Below are positions 19,801 through 33,200 of a DNA stretch of 64,000 bases, in pieces. Under the pieces are notes generated by a model. The model searched no databases. It worked only from the letters and a program-made list of their open reading frames with translations, and was not told the origin of the DNA. The position numbers were made by a program, and so were the translations under genes. Each line of letters begins with the position of its first letter. The stretch's first letter is position 1. The stretch comes from Larimichthys crocea (lineage: Eukaryota > Chordata > Actinopteri > Sciaenidae): the NCBI RefSeq assembly GCF_000972845.2, contig NC_040012.1:10285927-10349926 (forward strand), in the 5' to 3' direction.

Positions 19801-22287
19801 CATCCAGCAAACTTGATGTGTTTATCCTACCCTTGTTTTACCCGCAGGCTGCTGGTATTTCTCTGCCCAAAAAACAAATCCACCACTTCTGAAACAACCC
19901 ACAAAGAAGTGGGCAACTTTCTGCTTTCATCGGCTTCTCTCCCATTGTCTGCGTTTACTCATTCCCTCTCCAGTTCTTCCTCTGTGTCTTTTATTGATGG
20001 ATCCTTAAAGTTCAGGTCCTCGGTCCTCAGAATGCCAAATAGCATCTAAACTGTTCCACCACAGAGCCCCACAAATCAATACACAGTACACAGTCTGGAT
20101 CTGACTTTTATTAGACACACATCATGACTGCGCATTGGGACTGTTTTGTATCGTGTAACGTTGTGATGTTTAGGGTTTTTTTTTTCTTCTCTTTTCTGTC
20201 TAATGATTTTTTCATTAAGGATTTAATTCAACTGCCTGTTAATTAAGTTTGTTATATTGATAACTGTTCTGTAATTAATTTTTATGTGTGTGTGTGTGTG
20301 TGCGGCTTAAAATCAGTACATCACGCACATACTGTAAAAAGCTTTGTAGCTTATATTTATCTACAACACATCTTAAAAGCCTGCCAGGAGATTTTCTCCA
20401 TCTTTTCCCCACCGTGCCTTCAACAAAATATCTAACAGACATTAGACACAATCATTTTGCGCTTCTATACTATTTTAAAGGACTAACTGACACTGAAAAG
20501 TCAACCCCCGAAAGTACAACATGTTAGCGAGTGATTACTATTAACAAACTACAAGATTTGCTCAGAGTTGTAAAATGGCTAGAGCTTTAGTCTAACTGAA
20601 CACAGTTCACAGAACACTGATTCATAGCTGTGCATAATTAAACAGAAATGCTGGAGAAAAAAAAGTGCATTGTGTTTTTTTGTTTTTTTCACAAGGCACA
20701 AATAATTAGCGATCAACAGTCATTGAACAGTACAAAAAAACACCCACCTGATCTTACGAGAGGCTCCACTTGACCCCGTGATTGTCTGGTCTCATTATCC
20801 CTGCAGTAGATAACTGCCACTCTGACTGCCATTGTTTGTGTATGAAGACAGGCTGCTCGAGGTTTTTGTTTTGAGTGATGCATTAGCAAATGATAAAAAA
20901 TAAGGTTTAACATCGCTGTGACAAACTCAGTACTGAAAGAAATCTTTGTCATCTTCGTACAACAGGCATTTTGGGATACTGGGAAGGGAAGGTTTTCACG
21001 GGGAATGCTGAAAGGAAGCAAAGCTGGCCTTTAAAGTTTCCTGCTTCACGAAATGTAAACATTTTGCTGCTTTTATCTATTTTATATCATCTTAAATTAA
21101 GGGTTTGTGGATTGTTCTGGCCTACCTTAACCCCTGTTTACATCTGCTTTGCAAAGGTGAAAGATGTTTGAGACTTGGGAACAGTAGAGGCATCCTTGTG
21201 GGACCTCACTCCTGTAAAATTTGGTTAATTCGGACCTGACTAGGGAAATTACATATTATTTCAGGAAGGAGGTAAAAATTATTCATCTGACATGAGCGCA
21301 GTTGTTGTCTCTCTGTTCATCTTTCCTTTCCAATCCTTTATATTTGCATCTGTAAATTCTGTGTATTGAATGTATAACAGAATATTTATGACCCTGTCTG
21401 TCAAAATACCAGACAAGTCTAATGCAACCTCTGGTTAGGAGACATTTAGGAAGCTGTCATAAGCCAACAGTCTCATCCTGGGATTTAAAGGAGATTGTCA
21501 AGAAGTCCACAGTGGATCCATTGGTGTCATAGGACCCGGCTCTTACCAACAACCTGAGAAACGGAGTCTGTCAATCACAACTTGTGCAGGTTCCTGCCTG
21601 ATGGTGCATTGATAATTAAGTAGACAACAGTATAATATCAGATATGAGACAACGCCTACCTTCCCCACTCAGCTTTGCATCTGGTGGGCTGGCATGAGTT
21701 ACTCTCCTTCCCTCTGGTTAGCTTTTTGATTCTGGGCACAGAGCATCCGTTGACCCGGCTTGAGGCAGCCGTATTTGCATCTGGCAGTACATGCTAGCCT
21801 AGGACTCTATGCATGATAAACATATGTAAATAGTTTATCTTCGGTATGCAGCAGCCCTGCCGGCATGCACAGCTGTATTTTTTCTGGAGAACTCATTAGT
21901 ATTGTAATTTTTGTTTTGTTTGTGTGATGTTATTATTAGTTGCTATTTTAGAGTAAAGTTTAACATATCAGCAGAACTTGAAGAATTTGACGCATGTCCT
22001 CAGTGAAGAATCCAAAGTGAGTATAAATTGCAGCTAACTGGTTGACCAAGTTAAAGTGCTTTAAAAGTCATTTCTGAGCTCTCAAAATACATTAAATATG
22101 TTGAAAAGACTGAATATATATTACTGAAATGCAGAGTTAGACATTATAACAGTTTTTCTTCAGTTTATCAGTGCAGGATTTTGTGGGCGGTCCTTAAAGG
22201 GTGGCTCGATGACACGCTGAGGCCACCCTGAGCATACCGCTGCACCCCTAGTAGAGAGATAAGAGATTAATTCATCTCACACACACA
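16801..22287. other. gene-free stretch upstream of the kisspeptin receptor
   Basis: No exon, RNA gene or complete transposon is recognised. Short (GT)n runs occur at 17888-17904 and 20286-20302. Scattered open frames of 60-114 codons lack family resemblance and splice context. Confidence 0.4.
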
Positions 22288-22422
22288 CCCCCACAGTCCT
22301 GGAGCTGAGAATACTGCTCATTTTTACCTGATTTTGACACCTAATTTCATAAAGTTGTCGATATTTTTAATCATTCAAATTTGACTGGATGGTTAATAAT
22401 ACTTTCTTCTTTAGTCTGACAA
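22288..22422 (-). repeat. interspersed repeat, copy B (inverted partner of 10948-11082)
   Basis: Reverse-complement match to copy A: it starts CCCCCACAGTCCTGGAG and ends TTTAGTCTGACAA. It sits 1.55 kb upstream of the receptor start codon. Confidence 0.8.
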
Positions 22423-22884
22423 TCTCAGAACGCATATTTATTCTTATTTTACACAGACTTTAAGCAAAGAGCACATGCTTAAATTCTTCATGTTCCGAGT
22501 TCCTTTTTTTTTTTTCTATTAAGCCATAATCTGTTTCAGATCTGACACAAATATTATCCTTTATATCCCAAATACCTAATAAATAATTACCTTTGCTACG
22601 ATGTTTAAAACCACATTTGTCTAGAAGCTTACCAGGTTTATCCTGAGATGTAACCTGACAATAACACTGTGTCCTGTTTACACTCATTCTGTGCAAAGGT
22701 ATCTATGTGAGCTGCGGGGGGTTATCTTATTGTAACCCTCCCTGTGGAACAGGATGAGAGGTACAAATGGACAAAGAGACACAGAGAGTGTTTTAGGACA
22801 CAAAAAGATGGATTGAGGGATAACGTTGCTAGGAGACCTGACATCAGCTATTTATCCCAGAATCATGCTGAAGCCCACGTGCAT

Positions 22885-22914
22885 TGTGTGTATGCGTGTG
22901 TGTGTGTGTGTGTA
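22885..22914. repeat. (GT)n microsatellite near the receptor promoter
   Basis: About 30 bp of TG repeats with two interruptions, 44 bp upstream of a TATAAA. Chance open frames run through it and are ignored. Confidence 0.9.
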
Positions 22915-22957
22915 TACCTCCTCCCCACTGCGTCTGTGTCCTTGCTCTTGCTCGTGT

Positions 22958-22963
22958 TATAAA
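22958..22963 (+). promoter_or_regulatory. candidate TATA box of kiss1r
   Basis: TATAAA followed by GCC, in a local region richer in GC and CT than its surroundings, 1.01 kb upstream of the start codon. A pyrimidine-rich leader with no obvious intron follows. Plausible core promoter, but no transcript data support it; an upstream non-coding exon is possible. Confidence 0.35.
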
Positions 22964-23973
22964 GCCGTCAGCATCTCCTTCGCTCTCTGCTTTGCGTGCG
23001 AGTAAAACTGAAGGCTGTTTCCCCTTAAACAAAAGTCAGTTCAGCTGTACTTGGAGAATGATGCTTGAGGTTTTACCTTCTTTCTTTTTTTTTTTAGACA
23101 CACTTTTCTCAAGGTTGTAGAGCGAATATCAACTCCCCCTCAAGCCAGTGTCTTCTTTTAATCAATGGACTGAATGGAGGGTTAAGAAAAAATGCTTGAA
23201 CAACACTACGGAGACAAACAGCAGTGGAACAAAGAGAGGTGAAAAGAAAAAGGAAGCTGCGGGGATGCTGGATTGTTTACCTTTCGATATTTGATGACCG
23301 AGCTCGTAGAGGACATTTATCTGCCGCTCGGCATTCACTCTGTCCGAAGGCTTGCTTATACAGCATGCTTTAAAGATCTGAGGGGTGATGTGGTGGCAGC
23401 GTGCAGACGGTTTTCATCTAACCTGATGTGAAGAAAAGAAGCACGTTCCTGCTCTCTTGTTCGCCTTCTTCTAATTTCTCTGTTATTGCGTTCCTGCTTT
23501 GGGCTGCAATGAAATGAACACTTCTCAGCAACTTGAGGGATCTTTTTCCCATCTTGTGTGTCCCCCCTCTCCACTCTATCAACTCCATCGCTCCATCTTT
23601 TCAACCACTTTGCAAACTTTTTTCTTTGGTAGCTAACTGTCATTTCTTTCCTTCCAAATTACAGTTTTTCCACAGACGCATTCACCTCTTTGCCTCTTAT
23701 CCATTGTAAGCTCTTCCTACATTGCACCACTCACTTCAGTCTGTTCAGGCATTTTCTTTTCTTTTTTGCCCATATTTTCCTCTCCTCTTTCTCCATTTTC
23801 AGCTGTCTACATTTCTCTCCTTACTTCAGCCTGAGGGCACCCAAGACAGTGGCTGTACATCACATTGCACACACATACTGCATGTTCTCTCCCTTAATTG
23901 CCATTTTTTCCCTCTATACCCCTCGCAACCGGCTTCCTCTGCACATTTTTTCTTTCACTATTATCCTCTCACA

Positions 23974-24226
23974 ATGTACTCAACCAAGGAGCTCTGGAAC
24001 TCCACCGAGCAGATCTGGTTCAACGGCTCTGAGGCAAACTTATCTCTAGGAAGACGTGGGGATGATAAGGAGGAGGAAGGAGAGCAGCATCCCTTCCTCA
24101 CAGATGCATGGCTGGTCCCCCTCTTCTTTGCCCTCATCATGCTGGTTGGACTGGTGGGAAACTCTCTGGTTATTTATGTCATTTCCAAACACAGACAGAT
24201 GAGGACGGCAACTAACTTCTACATAG
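23974..24226 (+). CDS. kiss1r: kiss1r coding exon 1
   Basis: Encodes residues 1-84 plus one base: the glycosylated N-terminus, TM1 and the first intracellular loop (HRQMRTATN). Donor GTGAGT is consensus; phase 1. Confidence 0.95.
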
Positions 24227-27200
24227 GTGAGTAAAGTGTTTCGGTTTGCATTTCTGGTGGAGATGCAAACACAGGACATGCTGGAGATCAGTCGGCTGGG
24301 ATATATATGTTATCATGAACTCCCAGGGCATCAACTTCAATGTATCATATAGTTATTTAATGCATGTATCTATCTCTTTCATCTATCCAGCAACGCTTCA
24401 CTGCATGCCAATTATGGGTTCAAAGAGCTTTAGGGGTCCGAAAGAAAGCTCAGTGTAATTTCAATCACTCTCCATTTGCACAGTTAGCACACAGCTCTGC
24501 ATTAGCTGTCCGTGTTCATTACAAGTTTCACTTTAACCAAAAGAGATATATTCAGGTGTGTCCTGAATTGAAAAAATTGTTTCTTTGACTGGATACCTTA
24601 ATTAAAATTCCATACAGGTGATTTGAATTATCTGCCAGAGGTGTTTTGGAATAATTAATTTGTGCAAGTAAGCAATTTTTACAGCCCAAGAGCATAAAAA
24701 TGCATTTGCAACACACAAGGTTTGGCTAGTCTGCAGAAAATGCTTAGGGGACTCGTTCAAGCAATCAGTAATAAAAAAAATGGTTAAAGTCCAAACAAAG
24801 CAAATGAATGATATTACATTTTTAGTTGGATAATAAAAATACTCATTTAAACATTTCCCTCGACTACTGTTAGGAAAATATTAACAGCTGCATGCATTAA
24901 GATAAACAATTGGTTTTTAACCAGTCTGTGTCATTAATAAGAGCTCCAGTTAAACCTCAAACTTTAATATTCAAATCTAAATCTCTTTCCATAGCACTTT
25001 ATTGCATTTGCTTTTTATGTATACTCAGTAAAATATAAAGATGTACTCCTGTTTCAGGCTGTTTAGGAGACAAATTGAAATGTACATTAATAACAGGTGT
25101 AAAGGTAAAGAAGTTTTTCATGTATTCATGGGGATTTTATTAATCTCAGGTGTATCTGAGAAATCAAAGCAGTGCATCAATCATGAACCAGTCTTACGTC
25201 TCCTCTGGTTTTCATTGTCCACCGACTTGAAGCCATCTGTAGCATGTCTGACAGAGCTTAGAAGAAGAATTGCAAAGGTGATTGATGAAGCGACAACTAA
25301 GGTTCCCACAATCCACAAAAGATGAGGGTAGAAGAAATACAGCAATGCATGTGAATGAGACAAAGCATGCATTTCTGTGCCGTACTGTAGAAACAATTTG
25401 TCTGTGTGTATTCATATTGCACTGTATATGTGACAAGAATTTGATCTGGATGAATGACAAATATTACAAGGCCACAGCACTGAAACTCTTTTAATATTCA
25501 GCGACATTAGATCAGAGCATGCACCATCTGCCGCCCTTTCAACATAATGGTCCGTCTACTATAACATGATTAGATCAGCTACTAAAACAAATAGGAGGCC
25601 GTATGTGGTACATCAGACAGAGTGACAGATTAAATAGGAAAAAAAGAAGCTGGATTGCCAAGGTTATCAGTGCAATTACACAATCTTAACAGGAATTTCA
25701 TATGAGGGTATTGACATAGGCAATGTGCATTTAAATTAAGCATTTGTGGAAGAGTCTGCGTGTAGGTGTAGTCAGTGAATCAACAGCTGTGAGCTTGATT
25801 TTCTAAAAACAGCTACAGCACATGAACAACGGGTGCTGATCCTGAAGCAGTCACATCAGCTGCACTGATTTAACTTACTTAGCCAAAACACGAGCAGATA
25901 CAGTGCTGTGGTGGTGTCCACAAAACTGAGTATAATCATGTTATTTTACAAAGAGGGGTTCATGCAGGGGTGCTGGGACTATTTTCTTGGAGGGCGTGCT
26001 GTAAACATGGACAGACTGGGAACACCAAGGATTTATAGTGCAGACACACTAAATTTAAACAAAAAAATGGTGCCAGTAAATAAGAGTTTACAAGCCAAAG
26101 TAGTCATAACATAGTCTTACCTTATGCAGTGTAGTTTTTCCTTGGCTCTGCTTTGTGCACAAATGTATTTGTCCGTTTTTCAGTTTCAGTAGCAATGAGA
26201 AAAAGTGCCTTGAGCTGTTTCTGCATCACATTATTACTCAGTTCATTCTTAACCTTGACAATCGTTGCGAAAAACATTGTATCGCCCAGTTCATATTAGT
26301 CTATGGCTGTTTTCCTTCGGGTCAAACAGTCATAACGTGCAAAGTGCGGTGTGTGTGTGGCCAATAAAGCGTTTGCAGTTTCTAACCATTTCTTAGCATT
26401 CATGAGTCAAACTCCTCTCTCTTAGTCTTAGTTTCTTTTGATTATTTCTCACTTGAGATCTGACATTATGAATGGATCTACTTGAACAGGTTGGAGGAGA
26501 AGACAGTGGTCAATACTTCCCTGCACCTGCCTTACAGACTATAGATAGCCTATTGACAATTTTGCCAATAGGCTATCCAACAGCCTGTTTGGGGGTTAAC
26601 TGTGTAACCCCCCAAACAGGCTGTTTCAAAATCAAGTGGGCCGCAGTAAAAGGAAGCTATTTCACCCCCCACGCCCTTACTTCCAACATCATTTGGTCTA
26701 TTTAGGAGTCCTTAATACTGCATCCATGTGACAATTTGCACAATCTTAATTAAATCACACTTACAGCCTCTAGTTCCAGTTCACCTCCAACGATATTCAG
26801 ATCAATATCACAGAATGAGACTTTTGTGATTGAAGTAAAAAATGGTAGGGACAGCTGATATTGTAGAGAGGAGGATTACCAAAACATCTGTCTTAAACAC
26901 AGCAAGTTCCTGTTTCCAACCAACAGACAGTGATGTTTTTCATGGTGTACAAATTGTAAGTGCATTATTATAATAAAGCTGTATCATCCTTTTTTCAGGT
27001 TATTAAAATTACTGTATATCCATTGTCAGGCTGAGGATGGTGTTTGGACATTTCTCTTAAAATCACTGTAAGAAAGACATTCTGCATGCTGTTTTCTCTC
27101 TGTGCAGCAAACCTGGCTGCCACGGACATCATCTTCTTGGTGTGCTGCGTACCCTTCACTGCCACCCTCTATCCTCTCCCTGGATGGATCTTCGGCAACT

Positions 27201-30200
27201 TCATGTGTAAATTTGTTGCTTTTCTACAGCAGGTAAAAATATTTTTTTTTTAATCTTACAATAATCATAAATACTCAGAAATATGGAGGACAGTCAATGG
27301 CGATTTTTAAAGTTTAAAGTTAAACTCAAAATAACACAAAGAGATGTCATTGTTCACAGATAACAAAATGCTTCTAGACGTTGCAGTGACATAAAGAAAT
27401 ATTTGCTTCCACTTGACCCTCTTCACCATAAAGGGAGCATTAAATGCTCTACACATGATCAGTGCCAGAAACTTCTATGAGCCATCGTCGTTCTTGAAGC
27501 GGTGCTTACTCCTGTGTTGGATTTATCTATCTGGAGTTCTTAGGGTTAGAGATCAATTTCATTTTAAGTCTAATATTGGATCTCACTTAAGCTCTGTTTA
27601 AATCTCAACAACTCCTGTTGGTAGTATGTGGCTCTTCTGCAGTTCAGTGCTAATGTTCACCTGCAAGTCCCTAACTCTCTGCCATTTGGTACCAAAGACG
27701 TAGTGGACATCGGGTTTATCAGAGCTACTACACTGAAAACAACAGCCAGCTCCGTCTGTAAACTGGGTTGATGAGAACAGCGAGATGAGACCAAAACAGT
27801 AAAGTGTGGGCTGTAAAACCAAAACAATAAGCTGAAAGATGCTAAAACGCTTTGTAGACTTGAGCAGGGTTTGATGATGAAAAAAATACTAGTGTTTTTA
27901 TCTCCAAGTTTCTGAATAGCCAAACGGTGACATCCTCTTTGGTGACATAAACCTTTTCTAAACGTTGCTCTACTCAAGCACAGCTGCAGCAACAAACTAT
28001 GCTGTTAATCATGCACACAACAAATCAGTGAAGCAAAACCTCTAAGCTTACATATAATTATTTTATTCTTCAATGCACAGATGCATCATCAAGGAAGAGC
28101 CGAGGGCACAACCTGTTGACTCGATGCACCTTATTTAAAGAGGATAGCCAATTAAAACATCCTTAAATGCTCAGCGAGTGACAAAGCGTGGAAATGAAGC
28201 TCAACTCTTAAAAGACCACACTGTAATTACACTGAGATACTCTATGAATATGCACACTTGACACCCAGACTCCGATAGCTTGAAAAAGTTATAGCCTACA
28301 GGGTTGGAGGGTGTCCATAGCCATGTTTACATATTAAGCAGCTAGTAAAGTTCAGTTTGTTAGGAGCTTGGGTTTAAAGTGCACCTTATTCATTATGAAG
28401 GTAGACAGGAGGAGTAGATGATCTGCCAGGCTTAAAAAGTGAAGAAATGTTCTTGTGAATGCATAATAACTTGAAGTAGATGACTAATTTAAGCACAAAA
28501 GAAGAAAAAAAAAGTCCGTCTGAGAGGCAGGCCAAGAACATACACAGGCAGGGGGAAAGGCTAAAAGCATTTTTAATTGAAAACACTGAGACGTGATTCA
28601 TTTTATTCCTCTGAACATGGAGATTAGTACCTTCTAAGCTGATCTTTGTTGAAACAATGGCTCCTGAGGATGTCGATTCTGCCTACACCACGTCCTTTGG
28701 AAAATGTTAATAGCACGTCTGTCAAACCCGTCTTGTATCTTTGACAGCTTTTCTGTTTTCACGCAGCCAGTTTCTCTATCTTTGTAACTCTGCATGCGTG
28801 CTAAAATGTAAAAATCAGCCTTATATGAAGGGAGACCTGGCAGCATGAGTTATTGCACATGCATACAGTAAGAGAAGGTAATTAGGCTTTTAATGATTAT
28901 AACGAAACAGGAGAACTAACTGCTCATTTCGAAGAAATATGGACGGTTAACCTGAGTAGTATCTCAAAATTGACACAGTTCAATGAAAACAACCAAAGGG
29001 AGGCAGCAGGTGAAATGAACTATGCCTACTGTGTTTGCACCCATCATCAGTTTCTGTTCAAGCAACATGACATGACAGATTACCCAACTGCTGCTACTAT
29101 TTCACAAAGTACAATTGATTGCACCACAGCAGAGAAAAAGCAGAGAGCTTAATAAGACTCAGCAATTAATTAAAAAGCTGGTAACAACACACATATTTTC
29201 CTTTCCTTATAGTGTTATATTGAACAGAGGAGCCAGGAAACCAGACTCAGTGAAAACAGTTTAATAAATGTGGAATAAGAGGATTTTAAGGTCAAGGTGG
29301 TTGGATAGGGTCAGTGCCGGGAGGTGCAGTGCTGGTGGTGGCAAAATCCAAGAAGCAGAGAGGATGATGAGACTGTGCAAAAATTCCGAGGCAGAGCAAA
29401 AACAGGATTAGGAACACAGCTGTAGCGTTCAGCTGTAGCAACTACTAGACTAGAGAGACACAACGATCTGACGAGTTTGGAAGGTGGAGGCTTTTATCCT
29501 GTCCAGGTTGACTGGTTGATGTGGATGCAGGTGTGGTGGCAGTTAGACAGGTGAGCAGCATACACAAACGGCCTGAGACAAACAAGACACACACGACACA
29601 GAGGAGAGCGGAAAACAGAAAGCACAACAGAAGGAAGAGGGAACGATGAGGCAAAGCCTTATCCTTAATCTTAAAAGTACTTAAGTAAATGAACTTCCTT
29701 AGAGTATGAGAGTAAGTCACAAGTCCAGTCCAAATCCTCAACAAGTCATTTCGTACTCGTCACGACAGTATTAATACAACACGATCATATTAAACTTGCA
29801 TCAAAGCCTGGACGCACATCACCCCAGTTCAATGAGTTTACATGAACTCCTTATCAAATTTTAAATTAATAAATATTACACACTGTGTTTATTAATCCTA
29901 AAGTTGTCGGATGGGGAACTGTTTCAGTGATGACCTACGTCAAGCATTTCAGACACAGCAGCAATGTTGGACTAATGGCCATCCATCCATCAGCATGACA
30001 CTGTAGAGTGTTTACAGTTTGCAAAACAACATTATGAGGATGAGTCCTGTTTTTAATTTTAAAAAACACAGTGATCCTGCAAACAGACTTTACCTAATCT
30101 CTGCTTAAAAACAAGCTAAATCAAAACTTACCATACTCATATGAATGCCCCAATAACACACTATAGATAACGTCAGAAAGTGTTACCGGAATAGAAAAGA

Positions 30201-33200
30201 AGCACACATGATCTTTGTCGTAGATATATAATTCACAGATGCTACTTTTCATCCATTCCTGTTATGAGTTTATTTTTATCATGAACTGAGTAGGAATCCC
30301 TTTGAAAGAGAGGTGTTACATCTCTCTTTATACTTTTGTGTGTTCTTTTCATGTTACCTTGGTGAACCATCCACCACACATAGATTTCTGCTTTTTACAC
30401 CTCTTTCATCTTCGTCTCTGTTATGAGAGAGCTTCAATATGTTTGAGTCACTGGTGTTGTATTGAGAAAATCACAGGAGTTACTGCAATATGTGGCAAAT
30501 TCAAAGAAAGAGACACAAAGCGGGACACTAATCATAGATCAGAATCATAGATTTATGAATATTTGAAGTTATCGTATGAATAATTTACCATGACAGTGAA
30601 AGATCAAAGTAAAAATGTTGAGTTGTTGTCTTATTATTTATTATTCCTTATTTCTATCATTATTTATTATTTGCTTTATCATTAATATTCATAATAAAAA
30701 TTGCACTTCAAGCTCAGAGATCATAGATTTTTCATGAGGACTGGGGATGAATAATGTCCAAAGCAGCAAGCGTTCTGTAAGAAAGGAGTATGTTTTGTTT
30801 TCCAGTGTTTTTATTGTCCAGTATTGGAAATTCAGCTTAAACTTCATCAGTATAAAAGAGATTATGGATAAGTTTTTTTTAAGTCACATTTAACTGGAAC
30901 TTCCTTTTGAATTCAGCGCAGAACAGAGACTGAATGTCCACAATAATGTTCATTTTCTGTGAAAACCATTTTATACCTAATGAACAGGAGAAAGTCTCAA
31001 TTAAGCTAAATGCGTTTTTGACAGAAATAGAGATTCTTTTTTCAGAAAAGATGTGCAACCTTTGTGAAACATAATACAATCTTTCTTCATCTCGTTAAAA
31101 GAAATTAAACGCTCTTTTTTCAATGTCCAACCTGGTTCTTTTGAATCGACTCAATGCATTAAAGATAACAGGTGCTTTTAACGCACTTTCTTAAGAAATG
31201 AGAAAAAATACAGTACCCACTTTTTTCAGTGGCCTCGACACTGAACTCACCGTGACCCCTTTCTGTCTTTCTCATCATATCCTTTGAAACACTGATGTGG
31301 TGCTCCAGACCTCCGGAGGGTAATGGCTGCTGGCTTCATAGTCACAGATAAGAGGTGGAGAGAAAAATAGAAAGAGGCACATGGGAGGGATATAAGAGGA
31401 ACAAAAATTAGATCCTATTTGGCATATTTCTAAGAGCACTAGAGAACTTTTGACCTCTCATTTTTCACCATGCCGCATATTTCACGGCAAAATATATTCA
31501 TTCGCCTTCGCAGAGCTCAGTGCCATCCTCAGAGGTTTGTGTATATGGCGTGAAGAAAATTCATTTTTGTGAAGAGACTCCTCTACTAGAAGTGTAGTGA
31601 AGTGTAAATGCAGTGAAGTGACGTACCTGTAATGGAAGGAAAAATATAGTCACACAAATCCCACATTACACTATAAATTAGCATTCTTCAGATGTGTCTA
31701 AGTTGAACTAAATCAAGCATAATTAAACCCACATTCAAATTTCAATTTACTGATTTGTTCATATGCTAATTAAAAATACTTGACACAAAAGCAGCCTCCT
31801 CTCTGCGTCTATATTCCCTCCCCGGCTCTCACCCCTCCCATTTGCTCTTCACTTTAAAAGCATGAGAGCTCATTAGCTCAAACCTCAGACAAGTAGCAGA
31901 GCGGGTATGAAATAAAGCCGGTGTCTTGAGAACAGAGGGAAAAAATCAGCTTAAACTTCTTATTTGCTCTTTAATAAGGGCTGGATCTATGCGGCTGGAC
32001 ACACAGGACATTAGAAAGGTGGCAGCCAACTTCTTTGTTTGTGATATACCCTCTAAGACATCCGCTTCCTCTAATAGCTTGAGCACAAACTGCAGAGCCT
32101 TTTTCATCTTGTGAAAACATTTTGAGTTTGTAGCGCTGGAAATAATCACTTTAAATCTGCTGTACAACTGCTAATTCTGTCCCTTGAATTAGCTGATAAT
32201 TCAAGGGACAGAGCGGTACTACATACCATATTAGGGGATAATGAACACCAAATATATTTCCATATCAAAGCAATCTTACAGTTTACAGCAAAAACAGTGC
32301 ACCTTTGCTGATTTAACTCGGTTGTTTTTCTGTCTATTTGCTGTTAACTGCTCCATTATCATTCCTTTTCTCTCAGTATGAATACAACATGTAAAATATT
32401 TTGAATAAAGTCTCTTTTTGTGACCCTGAGATGATTCAGATAAAAGTTGACAAGTTTACAGTGCATTGCTTTTCTAAAAAAACAGCTTTGGATGTCATTT
32501 TGGGCTTTGGACTGCAGCAAGAAAAACCTATCCTGATTCCCAGAAGTCATTACGCACATACTTTCTTGTTTTGCCAAATACATTTTAAGGGAAAACGTAA
32601 TTGCTGCCTGCTTTATGTTTCACTGCAATGTTTCTGCTAGTGCAGGAAGTGCTACATATTTGCAACACATGCAAGTCATGGGGAGATGGAGACCAGGATT
32701 TACATCCTGAGTAGAGGGTGATGCAAGGTTTAAGCATTTAGATTGAGGTCAGGAAAAGATTGTGAATTTAAACTAAACTGCAGTGTTTCTCTAAACTTAA
32801 CCGAGCGCTACTAGTGACTGATAATAATGGTGTTTTGTCGTGTTTTATTGCTACGGGTGGATGTTCTATAGCAAAAGAAGATACTGGAAAAACAAATCCA
32901 ATATTGTTACCAACATTTTGCAACTTGATATATGCAGATATGTAGTAAAGAGAGTGCTGCGCATGTTTTTTTTTTTGAGCTGTAAGTTATTTATATGACA
33001 TTACTGTAATGAAACACGTCAGTTATGGTGTTAACATTGACATTATTTCATTACATTCATTTTTTTTAATTGCCTTCCCATTTCATTTGTGTCATCTACT
33101 GTTTTAAATCACACCGAACCTTTCGAGGCCAGAGCTGACATAGCAAAGTGTTTGGAATTATTTTACTCCATGTTAACACTCTCTAATGAAACGTGGGTAC

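Noticed and set aside
22844..23120. ORFs with poly-Val/Cys or His/Thr runs
   Set aside because: They are translations of the (GT)n microsatellite.
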